From JAFDVL01 sp964631865 (lineage in GTDB: Bacteria > Acidobacteriota > Blastocatellia > RBC074), in assembly GCA_964631865.1 (NCBI GenBank), contig CAZWAK010000003.1:1-64000 (forward strand): a stretch of 64,000 bases of DNA, in the 5' to 3' direction. Numbering within the stretch: position 1 is the first letter of the stretch; every line of letters starts with the position of its first letter. The position numbers were made by a program, and so were the translations under genes. Below the pieces are notes generated by a model, which saw only the letters and a list, made by a program, of their open reading frames with translations, did not search any database and had not been told where the DNA came from. Positions 42,915 through 51,438 of this stretch are shown here, in pieces.

Positions 42915-43634
42915 TTACTTCAATAAAATCTCGTTCGTTCCGTTCGCCTGGTTCGTCAGTAAAAACTGAAAGAGCAAATAACTCAAGGCGACAAGTGCCA
43001 ACGAGCCAAGCGCGATCAGCTTCACCCACACCGGCATAGCGGGGACTTTGGATTCCTGCGGCGGCGCGGGCTGATCGTTCAATTTCCAATGGGGCGAAAG
43101 CAGGCTGTTTTTCAAGCGCCCGACGCGCTGCAAATGCCCCGCGACATTCTCCAACACACCGGGCAATTGGTCTTCCAGATAAATGTGATACTTGCCTTTG
43201 AAGCCAAGCAGCAGGCACAAATAATACACTTCGATGACATCGGCTTCGGCCTCGGCGTTTTTCAGCAGCGCGTCCAAACGATCAAAAAACTTCACGCCCG
43301 CGAATTGCTCCTGAAAATATTGCAGTTGCAGCGGGTAGCGTTCCCATTCGTTGCGCACCGCAAAACCGCCTGCCAACACGGTTTCATCCACAAACGCCGC
43401 AAGCGCGAATTTGACGTTTTGCAACTGCGTTTCTTTGAAGCCGAGTTGCGTGCCGCGCGCTTCCAAATCTTTGAGCCGCCCGTCCACGAGTTGGCGCATT
43501 TCGGCGGACGGCACGATTTGTCCGGCCCGAATGCGCATCACAAAGTCGAGCACCGGCGTCGCCAGGCTGACTAAATCCTTCTCCGCACTCTGATGACTCG
43601 CGTTCATTTGTTTTTGCGTAGCGGCACTCGACAT
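42915..43634 (-). CDS. tssL: T6SS inner-membrane protein TssL (DotU/IcmH)
   Basis: 239 residues from ATG 43634, 20 bp past the tssK stop; the open frame runs further upstream into tssK but that part is not family-like. Features: LVSLATPVLDFVMRIRAG, VKFALAAFVDETVLAG, RNEWERYPLQLQYFQEQFAGVKFFDRLDAL and EVYYLCLLLGFKGKYHI. A single C-terminal membrane segment (VWVKLIALGSLALVALSYLLF) ends the protein. There is no OmpA-type peptidoglycan-binding extension, so wall anchoring would need another protein. Confidence 0.95.
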   Translation of the reverse strand: MSSAATQKQMNASHQSAEKDLVSLATPVLDFVMRIRAGQIVPSAEMRQLVDGRLKDLEARGTQLGFKETQLQNVKFALAAFVDETVLAGGFAVRNEWERYPLQLQYFQEQFAGVKFFDRLDALLKNAEAEADVIEVYYLCLLLGFKGKYHIYLEDQLPGVLENVAGHLQRVGRLKNSLLSPHWKLNDQPAPPQESKVPAMPVWVKLIALGSLALVALSYLLFQFLLTNQANGTNEILLK

Positions 43635-43654
43635 AACAACTACAACGTCTGAGG

Positions 43655-45037
43655 CTAGGGTTTGATCGCGTACATTTCCAACTTCGCTTCGGGGAATTCG
43701 TCCGGCACGCCGTGCGGCACATAGATCGCAATCGTTTTCAAGCCGATGATGCGATCCCAAAAGCGCGTCAACGCCAAATCCTGTGCGTTGCGATCCAGGC
43801 GAAAATAGTGCATTCCGACGCGCGTCGGAATCGGCCCCGGCGGCGGTGACGCATGCTTCAATGTCACACCCATTAAAGCGTTGTTGATGACCGCATCTAT
43901 GCCATCGCCATCGGCAATCTTGAAAACAATCGGCACGCGCGTAATCAAGCGGTCTTCCGATGTTGTCGCGCCGACGCCCAAAATAAACTCAGCGGCTTTG
44001 AGCAAGTGATCGTCGTTGACGCGCCCAATGTACAGCGACTCTCGCACCTTTTCGAGCTTGATCGGCACGCAACGCTCCGGCACGCCGAGATTCAACAGGT
44101 CGCGGATGTCCGCTTCGAGTTGCCGAAACGTGCCGTACAAATCCAGATGATCGTATTTCACCAGGTCTTTCGGATGCCGCTCCGGCGCGAAGGTCATCAA
44201 CCCGCCCGCGATGGCGACCATCTCCCGATAAAGCCGCTCAGGATGAACAATGCGCGTGCGAAACAAATGCGTCATCACCGGAATCGCCGTGTTGATCGTG
44301 TGCAGCATCCAGAACACTGTCGTGTCGTGCGCGGTGAACGATGCCTGCCCCGTGTTCGTTTGCTTGACCTTATCGCCGAGCGAACGACTTTTGGCGATCA
44401 ACAATTCGACCAACTGCCGCAACAGATTGCCGAGCCAGGGCGAAGCGCCGATGTGCAAGGCGGGCGGCACATATTTGTCCGAAAACGTTAGTTGTCCAGT
44501 GGCCGTGCGTTCGAGTTCGGCGACTTTGATGGCGCTGTAGCCGTCGCGTAATTCATCGGCAAACAGAATCTTGAAATTGCCGCGCGCAAAGGCCAATTGT
44601 TGTTCATTCTCGCCCAACGTTTCATCAATCACGTTACCAGCGTCTTGCAGATAGCGCACGGTGTTGCTGGCGCTGCTGCCATTCGCTTGAAAATTCGCCG
44701 CGCCGACACGTTTGGCCGGAATTGCCAGATAAACATCCAGACTGTTGGCCGAGGGAGCAAAATGATCTTCGACCGGGCGCGGATCAGGCGCGGGGCCGAG
44801 TTGCGGTAGGCTAACCGTCAAGCCATCCGGCATGACGCCGCTGCAACTCAGGATTTCGACAAAGCCATTGGCAATCGCATCCCGATTGATTTGTAACTCC
44901 AGGATGCCCCATTCGTACGGCGTGAGCGATGCAATCCGCGAATTTAAGAGGTCTTCGTGATAGTTGTCGGCTTGCTGGAAATGGTGGGGCGTGAGGAGCA
45001 TGCCTTCGTTCCACACAACCCTACGATAGCGACTCAT
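43655..45037 (-). CDS. tssK: T6SS baseplate protein TssK
   Basis: 460 residues, close to the usual 445. The N-terminus is diagnostic: RRVVWNEGMLLTPHHFQQADNYHEDLL, then PYEWGILELQINRDAI and FWMLHTINTAIPVMTHLF. Further family signatures are RLYREMVAIAGGLMTF and the C-terminal YFRLDRNAQDL with IAIYVPHGVPDEFPEAKLEMYAI. TssK links the baseplate to TssLM. It is the first core T6SS gene of the cluster; the 285-bp region upstream (45038-45322) has no defensible ORF and should hold the promoter, though I cannot point to a convincing -35/-10. Confidence 0.96.
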   Translation of the reverse strand: MSRYRRVVWNEGMLLTPHHFQQADNYHEDLLNSRIASLTPYEWGILELQINRDAIANGFVEILSCSGVMPDGLTVSLPQLGPAPDPRPVEDHFAPSANSLDVYLAIPAKRVGAANFQANGSSASNTVRYLQDAGNVIDETLGENEQQLAFARGNFKILFADELRDGYSAIKVAELERTATGQLTFSDKYVPPALHIGASPWLGNLLRQLVELLIAKSRSLGDKVKQTNTGQASFTAHDTTVFWMLHTINTAIPVMTHLFRTRIVHPERLYREMVAIAGGLMTFAPERHPKDLVKYDHLDLYGTFRQLEADIRDLLNLGVPERCVPIKLEKVRESLYIGRVNDDHLLKAAEFILGVGATTSEDRLITRVPIVFKIADGDGIDAVINNALMGVTLKHASPPPGPIPTRVGMHYFRLDRNAQDLALTRFWDRIIGLKTIAIYVPHGVPDEFPEAKLEMYAIKP

Positions 45038-45322
45038 AAACGTTTATCAGGCACGGCCTAAGAGCGGCGGAGTCTGAGACCAGGAAGCGTAGGGAGGGGC
45101 AGGCAAAGAAAGCAACAGGCAGGTCAGCTTCGGGTTCCAACTCAACAGCACATCTCTCGTAGACTGTTATCTTTACAGCTTCTGTCAGTTATCAATAATT
45201 ACGGCAACGTAAGACGCGCGGATTGTCGGCGAAGCATGGCGATTTGTCAATCATTCTTTTGCGGCGGGGCAAAGAGTTTCGGGGGATTTTGTGGAAGGGA
45301 AAAGAAGCGCGAAACGATAGAT

Positions 45323-45580
45323 TTATTCTTCTGGTTCTTGGGTCTTTGGCGGCAACTGGCGACCGGCTTTCAAGAGTTCGTTTTCGATGCGAAGTTGGAA
45401 TTTTTCGCGTTCGTGTCGTTCGCGCTCTTGCCCTTGATGCACCTCATACATCAACTTTTGAACGATTGCGGTCAGCCCTTTTACTTCATTTTGCAAATCA
45501 TTCACGAGCTTTTCTTGCCGCTCCAACCGATACATAATGGTCGCCAGACCGGAAACCAAATCAACAATTTGTTTCCACAT
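45323..45580 (-). CDS. Small coiled-coil protein
   Basis: 85 residues, strongly helical and charged with heptad character (RLERQEKLVNDLQNEVKGLTAIVQKLM). No signal peptide or known domain. GGGGAGG lies 7 nt upstream of the ATG, inside the end of the preceding gene, so the pair overlaps by 20 bp and is probably translated together. Function unknown. Confidence 0.65.
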   Translation of the reverse strand: MWKQIVDLVSGLATIMYRLERQEKLVNDLQNEVKGLTAIVQKLMYEVHQGQERERHEREKFQLRIENELLKAGRQLPPKTQEPEE

Positions 45581-45761
45581 TTAAGCGCCTCCCCATCTGC
45601 TCTAGCATCGCTTTTGTTTCCGCTTGGGATTTTAAGGTATCCGCTTCGTAGCGATCCATTCGTTCGTTCGCTTCAGCGATGGATTTGAGGCAATCCTCAA
45701 TGATCTGACTCAACTGTGCGGCCTCGCTCTTTGACATCAAAAAAGGAATTGAGTTTTCCAT
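45561..45761 (-). CDS. Small helical protein paired with the coiled-coil gene
   Basis: 66 residues from ATG 45761, where GGAGG lies about 8 nt upstream; the frame extends to 45791 but without a better start. Helical: EAAQLSQIIEDCLKSIAEANERMDRYE. No known domain. It overlaps the next gene by 20 bp. The base composition is lower in GC than in the T6SS genes. Function unknown. Confidence 0.6.
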   Translation of the reverse strand: MENSIPFLMSKSEAAQLSQIIEDCLKSIAEANERMDRYEADTLKSQAETKAMLEQMGRRLNVETNC

Positions 45762-45800
45762 ACTACCTACCTCCGCCGCAAAGTATATCATTGCCTGGCT

Positions 45801-47204
45801 TCAAGCCAGCAGCTTCTTCTGCACGATGCCATGCACATCGGTGAGTCGAAAATCGCGCCCCTGGAACCGATACGTCAGCTTCTCGTGATCGAAGCCGAGC
45901 AGGTGCAGCAACGTCGCGTGCAAGTCGTGAACGTGAACACGATCCTCGACGACATTAAAGCCCAAATCATCCGTTTGTCCGATGACCTGCCCGGTCTTGA
46001 TGCCGCCGCCGCTGAACCACATCGTGAACGCATTCGGGTGATGATCGCGTCCGTCATCACCGCCCTGCACCATTGGCGTGCGCCCGAATTCCCCGCCCCA
46101 AATCACCAGCGTGTCGTCGAGCATTCCGCGTTGCTTTAGGTCTTTGACGAGCGCCGCACAAGCCTGCTCTGTGTCCTTGCAATTCTTCGTCAGGTCGCGC
46201 ACGAGGCTACCATGTTGATCCCACGCTTCGTGCATAATCTGCACAAACCGCACACCTTTTTCGACGAGTCGTCGCGCCATCAACACCGTGTTCGCAAACG
46301 AAGGCTTGCCCGGCTCTGCGCCGTACATTTCCAGAATGTGCTTCGGTTCTTTCGAGATATCCGTAACTTCGGGCGCGACCTTCTGCATCTTGAACGCGGT
46401 CTCGAACGAGTTGATGCGCGTCGCGATTTCCGGGTCGCCCGTGACGTCGAGCCGCATTTTGTTCAGTTTGTTGATCGTGTCGAGCGAGTCGCGCTGCAAC
46501 GTTTCGTCCACGCCGCGCGGATTCGAGAGATACAACACTGGATCACCGACATTGCGGAATTGCACGCCTTGATACACAGTCGGCAAAAAACCGCTGCCCC
46601 AACAACTGTTGCCACCGCTCGGCCCTTTTGAACCTGTGCTGAACGCGACGAACGCGGGCAAGTCCTGCGATTCGCTCCCCAAACCATACACCGACCAAGC
46701 GCCAAAGCTCGGACGCCCGAAGATCATCGAACCGGTGTTCATCATCAACTGCCCCGGCGCGTGATTGAACGCATCCGTGACCATTGATTTGACGATGCAA
46801 ATGTCGTCCGCGATTTTGGATGTGTAAGGCAGCAGTTCCGAAATGTCCGCGCCTGCTTGCCCATATTTCGCAAACTTGAATTTCGGCCCCAGCAGCTTGG
46901 AGTTCGGATTGATGAACGCCGCGCGATAGCCTTTGAGCAAATCCGGTGGCGGCAACGTGCCATCGAATTTGGCAAGTTGCGGTTTGAAATCAAACATCTC
47001 CATGTGGCTCGGCCCGCCGGCCATAAACAAATAGATGACGTTCTTCGCTTTCGGCGCAAAATGCGGCTTCTTCGGAGCCAGCGGATTGTCCGCCGCATAA
47101 CCAGACTGCGCGAACAATTGATTCAGCGCGAGCGCGCCGACACCAACGCCACATTGTTCGAGAAACCAGCGACGTGAAATGGAAGATGTTTTTTGTTCAG
47201 ACAT
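45801..47204 (-). CDS. DUF1501 family protein (sulfatase-like fold)
   Basis: 467 residues from ATG 47204 (GAGAGG upstream; 47225 overlaps xisI). The twin-arginine-type N-terminus SRRWFLEQCGVGVGALAL suggests folded export. DUF1501 features: FAPKAKNVIYLFMAGGPSHMEMFDFKP, FGAWSVYGLGSESQDLPAFV, ARRLVEKGVRFVQIMHEAWDQH and LVIWGGEFGRTPMVQ. DUF1501 genes typically pair with DUF1549/DUF1553 genes in Planctomycetota, Verrucomicrobiota and Acidobacteriota; the activity is not well defined. Here the partner is at 47970, separated by xisH/xisI. Confidence 0.93.
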   Translation of the reverse strand: MSEQKTSSISRRWFLEQCGVGVGALALNQLFAQSGYAADNPLAPKKPHFAPKAKNVIYLFMAGGPSHMEMFDFKPQLAKFDGTLPPPDLLKGYRAAFINPNSKLLGPKFKFAKYGQAGADISELLPYTSKIADDICIVKSMVTDAFNHAPGQLMMNTGSMIFGRPSFGAWSVYGLGSESQDLPAFVAFSTGSKGPSGGNSCWGSGFLPTVYQGVQFRNVGDPVLYLSNPRGVDETLQRDSLDTINKLNKMRLDVTGDPEIATRINSFETAFKMQKVAPEVTDISKEPKHILEMYGAEPGKPSFANTVLMARRLVEKGVRFVQIMHEAWDQHGSLVRDLTKNCKDTEQACAALVKDLKQRGMLDDTLVIWGGEFGRTPMVQGGDDGRDHHPNAFTMWFSGGGIKTGQVIGQTDDLGFNVVEDRVHVHDLHATLLHLLGFDHEKLTYRFQGRDFRLTDVHGIVQKKLLA

Positions 47205-47214
47205 AAGAAACCTC

Positions 47215-47559
47215 TCAAGCAGCAATTAATTCAGCAGTGGGTAAAACCTCGTCCTTGTAAAAAGTATAGACGATGTCCTCTTCAGGAATACCAGCTTCGA
47301 TCAAGTCTTGCCCGATGCCGTATTCAATGCCATCTTGCTCGACACGGACTTTCCCATCTTTGAGTCGCAGGTGAACGACGATATAGCCTTTGCGCTTTCT
47401 GCCTTCCCCGCCAATGTCCATCAATAGAAAATTATCGTGGACAGGGTCACAGATCGGCACAGATTCCGTCGTTTCCGGCACTCCTGGCATCGCCGCATGC
47501 ATTTCAATCACCTCTTGCAAAAGCTGTCGGTATTGGTTCAGTTTTGTTGTTTGATCCAC
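47215..47559 (-). CDS. xisI: XisI family protein
   Basis: 114 residues with a GTG start; AGGAGG lies about 10 nt upstream, within the end of xisH. Family features: YRQLLQEVIEMHA, DNFLLMDIGGEGRKRKGYIVVHLRLKDGKVRVEQDGIEYGIGQDLIEAGIPEEDIVY. XisI was named as a fdxN-element excision controlling factor in heterocystous cyanobacteria, but most homologues are not near such elements and their true role is unclear. It overlaps xisH by 22 bp. Confidence 0.93.
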   Translation of the reverse strand: MDQTTKLNQYRQLLQEVIEMHAAMPGVPETTESVPICDPVHDNFLLMDIGGEGRKRKGYIVVHLRLKDGKVRVEQDGIEYGIGQDLIEAGIPEEDIVYTFYKDEVLPTAELIAA

Positions 47560-47963
47560 TGTATAATTTCCTCCTTTTCAGGATCGAAGATGAGCAAATG
47601 TATTTGGTGTTCAGCGAGATATTCTTCAACCGCAGGAATAGTAAAAAACTCATCGAACGCCTCTTCGGTAAGAGCCAAATATAACTCGCGTTGAATTTTA
47701 GCCCCTTTGAGCAGGAAACGATAGAGACTGTATTGCCCAATGGCCTTCTCAAAATCATCTACAAACGAGGCTCCCCCGAAAACTTTTATTTCAATGGCAG
47801 TCTCCGCCTCCATAAACTTGTTGAGCGATTGTCTTTCTGCCACAAGGTCAATATAGACGTGCAGGCCATTATACTTGACAAGAAATTGATCGCTGGAAAT
47901 CTCCCAACCATCTTTGCGTAAAGCGCGCTTGACAATATGATGATGAGCGTCGAGTCGGGGCAT
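47538..47963 (-). CDS. xisH: XisH family protein (PD-(D/E)XK-like)
   Basis: 141 residues: MPRLDAHHHIVKRALRKDGWEISSDQF, VYIDLVAERQSLNKFMEAETAIEIKVFGG, and IGQYSLYRFLLKG. The D...E-x-K pattern (YIDLVAE then AIEIKVF) fits a PD-(D/E)XK nuclease-like core. It starts six bases after the PSD1 stop without a strong ribosome binding site, so it is likely coupled. The composition is less GC-rich than the flanking PSD1 and DUF1501 genes. Confidence 0.93.
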   Translation of the reverse strand: MPRLDAHHHIVKRALRKDGWEISSDQFLVKYNGLHVYIDLVAERQSLNKFMEAETAIEIKVFGGASFVDDFEKAIGQYSLYRFLLKGAKIQRELYLALTEEAFDEFFTIPAVEEYLAEHQIHLLIFDPEKEEIIQWIKQQN

Positions 47964-47969
47964 TGCAAC

Positions 47970-50900
47970 TCATTCTTTCGTGATCGCCTCATCCAAATTC
48001 AGCACCACACGCGTCACCGCAGTCCACGCCGCGAGTTGTTCCATCGTCACGCCTTTGGGCAACACGAACGGTTTGTCAGGATCGTTCGTTGCAAAGTTCC
48101 AGGGATTCAATTGCCCTGATACAAAACGCTCCTGCTGCCGTTTCATCAGGGCCAGTAACTCGGTCGCTTCTTGCACTGAAGGCTTGCGCCCCGTCACGCG
48201 ACGGAAGGCGAATTCAACTTTTTGTGCATCGGTTGCGCCGCCTTCCTGAATCATCTTCACCGCCAACGCGCGCGCGGCTTCTAAAAACGTCGTTTCATTC
48301 AACGTCGTCAGAGCTTGGAGCGGCGTGTTGGATTTGGCGCGGCGGACACAGGAGATGTCGCCGTTCGGCACATCGAACGTTTGCAGCATCGGATACGGCA
48401 CGCTGCGATAGCGGAACGTGTACACGCCGCGCCGATAGCGATTTGCGCCTTTGTCTTCGGGCCAATTCTTCGGGCCATAACTTGCGGGCGGCAGATACAA
48501 GAATTCCGGCGAAGGCGGAAAGACACTCGCGCCGCCAACTTTCGGATTCAACAAACCGCTCGCCGCCAAAGCAATGTCGCGCACGATTTCACCTTCGACA
48601 CGAAAGCGCGGGCCGCGTGCCAGCAGGCGATTGAACGGGTCGTCCAATTGCGGATTGCGGATTTTGGATTGCGGATCAAGCTTGGAAGACTGGCGATACG
48701 TGGCGGAAGTTACGATGGCACGATGAATGTTCTTCAGGCTCCATTTTGCATTTTGCATTTTGGATTTTGCATTGGAATCCGCATTCCGCAATCCCCAATC
48801 CGCATTCGATGGTTCCATCAGTTCGACCGCTAACCAATCGAGCAATTCGGGATGCGATGGCGTTTCGCTTTGCTTACCTAAATCTTCGGAGGTCGCCACG
48901 ATGCCGGTGCCGAAATAGCTTTGCCAGATGCGATTCACGGCGGCGCGCGCGGTTGTCGGCGCTTGCCGATCTACAAGCCATTTGGCGAAGGTCAGGCGAT
49001 TCCCTGCTGCGCCTTCGGGCAAGGGATTCAGGAACGCAGGCACGCCCGGCGCGACGGCACGATCCGGGCGCAGGAAATCGCCGCGCTTCAAAATGCTGGT
49101 CGTGCGCATATCACCGCGTTCATTCAGCACCAATTGCGAGGTGCCTGCGGGATGCTGTTTCCATAACTCAGCAATCTGTTGATTGTAGTCTTTCCATTCC
49201 GGCAACGTCGTGCGCCAATAACTGAAGACAGTGTCCAATTGCGCTTTCGTGCGTTTCTCACGCGGGATGCTCAAAATCTCACGCACGTTTGCAGGCAGTG
49301 GATCAGCGACGGCATTCGGCGCAGTCGTCAGCGACAATCGAAAGCGTCCGAGATTGTTGTTCATGTTGTCGTCGCTGTTCCAGCCGCCGTGATTTTGCTT
49401 CAGGTAGATCGTCAGAATCGCATCGCTCGTCGTTGTGATTGGCTTCTCAAAATTAAAGACCGCTTTGCGCGGCACGTTGCGCAATCCCGCGCCGACATCA
49501 ATGCCCCACGCGGTTTCGTCTTTGTCGTCAATCGCAAACGTCACGGGGCCGTCCACGCGACGGCGATTGCTTTTGTCGTAGTACATCGGTTCCAGTTCGC
49601 GCTCCGGCGGATTCACGTCAGCGGTCGCGTTGACGAGTTTGATTTTCTCGACTTTCTTTTCGTCTTTCGCGTTGACGATTTCAACGTAGACATCAGTCAA
49701 GCCAAACGTGCCTTTCGGTGAGCGACCGGGGCCGTGCATCGGCAAATTCGGATCGTTCAGCATTTCGATGCGCAAGGCTTTGACATCTTGCACAGACGAC
49801 TTCCATTGCAACTTCACGCGATGTTTTGTCGGCGCGTAACCTGCTGCAATAAACGAGCCATCTTTTTGTGGGAAGTATTTCTGTCCGCCCGTTGAGATGT
49901 CATCTACGTCAGGCTGAATCACTTTCCATTCGGGCTGATCGTTCTTCACGCGATCTTCCCAAGCGTTCATTGCGGCAAGCCAATCGGGTTTGATCTCCTG
50001 CAACTTCGCTTCGATCTCGCGCGTGCCACTCAAAATGTTCGCGCGCTTCTTATGCTCTTCGGGCGTGTAGACGATGATGCTGCCTTCGTCAGAGTTATTC
50101 AGGAAGGCGAACATCCGGTAATACTCTTCCTGTTTGAGCGGATCGTATTTATGGTTGTGGCATTGCGCGCATTGAATCGTGACACCGAGAATGCCTTTGC
50201 CAATCGCATCCATCCGGTCGAACATCGCTTCCATGCGGAATTGTTCAGGATCAACGCCGCCTTCTTCGTTAATCATCGAATTGCGCAGAAAGCCCGTCGC
50301 CACGAGGGTTTCCTGTGTTGCGTTGGGTAAGAGATCGCCCGCAATTTGTTCGATGATGAATTGATCGTAAGGCTTGTCTTGATTGAGCGCGTTGATGACC
50401 CAATCGCGGTAAAACCACACGTCGCGCATCTTGTCTTTTTCAAAGCCGTCGGAATCGGCATAGCGCGCCACATCCAGCCAATGCCGCGCCCAACGTTCGC
50501 CGTAATGCGGGCTGCTGAGCAAACGTTCGACTTGCTTTTCATAAGCTTTCGGCGAAGTGTCTTTCAGGAAGGCATCTATCTCTTCGAGTGTTGGAGGCAA
50601 GCCGATCAAATCCAGACTCAAGCGCCGCAGCAGCGTGGTTTTATCGGCTTCGGGCGAAGGCATCAGATTTTCTTTTTCCAAGCGCGCGAGGATGAACGTA
50701 TCAATTGGATTGCGCACCCACGCTTTGTTTTTGACTGCGGGGACAGCGGGTCGCACGGGCGGAATGTACGCCCAATGTTTTTTCACGCCGCCTTCGACCG
50801 AAGCCGCGTCAGGCCAGTTTGCGCCTTCGTCAATCCAGCGTTTCAGCAATTCGATTTGTTCCGCGCGTAACGGTTGTCCGCCGAGCGGCATGCGCTTTTC

Positions 50901-51182
50901 GCCGTTCAGCCCAAGCACGCGATGAATCAAGCGCGAGTCGGCGCTTTTGCCCGGCACGATTTGTTTCATCGTGATGGTTTTGCTGTTGAGCCGCAAATCC
51001 GCTTTCGGTTTATCGCCGAAGTGACACGGTGTGCAGGACGCCTGAAAAATCGGCTGAATATCGCGCACGAAATCCACTTGGCCCTGGGCTGTCACGGATA
51101 AATTCCCTTGTCGAAGAGCGCCCCAAGCGATGAGGCCACACAGGCAGAAGTAGAAAAAGTTTCGTTTCGTTTTGCTGTTCAT
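47970..51182 (-). CDS. Planctomycete-type cytochrome C / DUF1549 / DUF1553 protein (PSD1)
   Basis: 1070 residues with a signal peptide. The PSCyt1 haem motif is near the N-terminus (VDFVRDIQPIFQASCTPCHFGD; CxxCH). DUF1549 follows (NPIDTFILARLEKENLMPSPEADK, LDLIGLPPTLEEIDAFL, SPHYGERWARHWLDVARYADSDG). DUF1553 ends it (NRLTFAKWLVDRQAPTTARAAVNRIWQSYFG, SNTPLQALTTLNE). Two stretches of repeat-derived peptide interrupt the DUF1553 part. The protein is probably periplasmic; its biochemical role is not established. It forms an operon with xisH, xisI and the DUF1501 gene. Confidence 0.93.
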   Translation of the reverse strand: MNSKTKRNFFYFCLCGLIAWGALRQGNLSVTAQGQVDFVRDIQPIFQASCTPCHFGDKPKADLRLNSKTITMKQIVPGKSADSRLIHRVLGLNGEKRMPLGGQPLRAEQIELLKRWIDEGANWPDAASVEGGVKKHWAYIPPVRPAVPAVKNKAWVRNPIDTFILARLEKENLMPSPEADKTTLLRRLSLDLIGLPPTLEEIDAFLKDTSPKAYEKQVERLLSSPHYGERWARHWLDVARYADSDGFEKDKMRDVWFYRDWVINALNQDKPYDQFIIEQIAGDLLPNATQETLVATGFLRNSMINEEGGVDPEQFRMEAMFDRMDAIGKGILGVTIQCAQCHNHKYDPLKQEEYYRMFAFLNNSDEGSIIVYTPEEHKKRANILSGTREIEAKLQEIKPDWLAAMNAWEDRVKNDQPEWKVIQPDVDDISTGGQKYFPQKDGSFIAAGYAPTKHRVKLQWKSSVQDVKALRIEMLNDPNLPMHGPGRSPKGTFGLTDVYVEIVNAKDEKKVEKIKLVNATADVNPPERELEPMYYDKSNRRRVDGPVTFAIDDKDETAWGIDVGAGLRNVPRKAVFNFEKPITTTSDAILTIYLKQNHGGWNSDDNMNNNLGRFRLSLTTAPNAVADPLPANVREILSIPREKRTKAQLDTVFSYWRTTLPEWKDYNQQIAELWKQHPAGTSQLVLNERGDMRTTSILKRGDFLRPDRAVAPGVPAFLNPLPEGAAGNRLTFAKWLVDRQAPTTARAAVNRIWQSYFGTGIVATSEDLGKQSETPSHPELLDWLAVELMEPSNADWGLRNADSNAKSKMQNAKWSLKNIHRAIVTSATYRQSSKLDPQSKIRNPQLDDPFNRLLARGPRFRVEGEIVRDIALAASGLLNPKVGGASVFPPSPEFLYLPPASYGPKNWPEDKGANRYRRGVYTFRYRSVPYPMLQTFDVPNGDISCVRRAKSNTPLQALTTLNETTFLEAARALAVKMIQEGGATDAQKVEFAFRRVTGRKPSVQEATELLALMKRQQERFVSGQLNPWNFATNDPDKPFVLPKGVTMEQLAAWTAVTRVVLNLDEAITKE
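48647..48677. repeat. In-frame repeat inside the PSD1 gene (ATTGCGGATT units)
   Basis: Units of ATTGCGGATT encode PQSKIRNPQL on the minus strand. They sit directly after the conserved SATYRQSS segment, where relatives have a short variable loop. Confidence 0.75.
48742..48808. repeat. Second in-frame repeat inside the PSD1 gene
   Basis: CATTTTGCATTTTGCATTTT units followed by GGAATCCGCATTCCGCAATC-type units. They encode NADWGLRNADSNAKSKMQNAK, broken here as NADWGLRNAD and SNAKSKMQNAK, between the ELME and IHRAIVTSATYRQ parts of DUF1553. Confidence 0.75.
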
Positions 51183-51342
51183 AAAAACGCCATTTGGAAT
51201 TGGACATTATTGGTCTAGCCAAATTATGCCCAAATCAATGGTTCTGGCAAGTCTCCGTCTGTACGTTTTTTAAGGGTGTGCTTGGCTTCGTCGTCAGCCA
51301 TTCTCAATTTGGAACTGTGGCCGCGACATTTTTCATTTTTCC

Positions 51343-51401
51343 TTCTTCCTTTTTCATTGTTTGCCGGGGAAACCTCTCTGGAAACAATGAAGAAGGAAGA
51401 A
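51343..51401. repeat. Family G inverted repeat upstream of the PSD1 gene
   Basis: Arms TTCTTCCTTTTTCATTGTTT (51343-51362) and its complement at 51382-51401 with one mismatch, around a 19-nt spacer containing GGGGAAACC. A second copy is at 61606. The rest of 51183-51438 holds no gene I can support. Confidence 0.8.
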
Positions 51402-51438
51402 TATGTGCCGTTCAGGCGCGCGGAGAGACCAGATTTTT

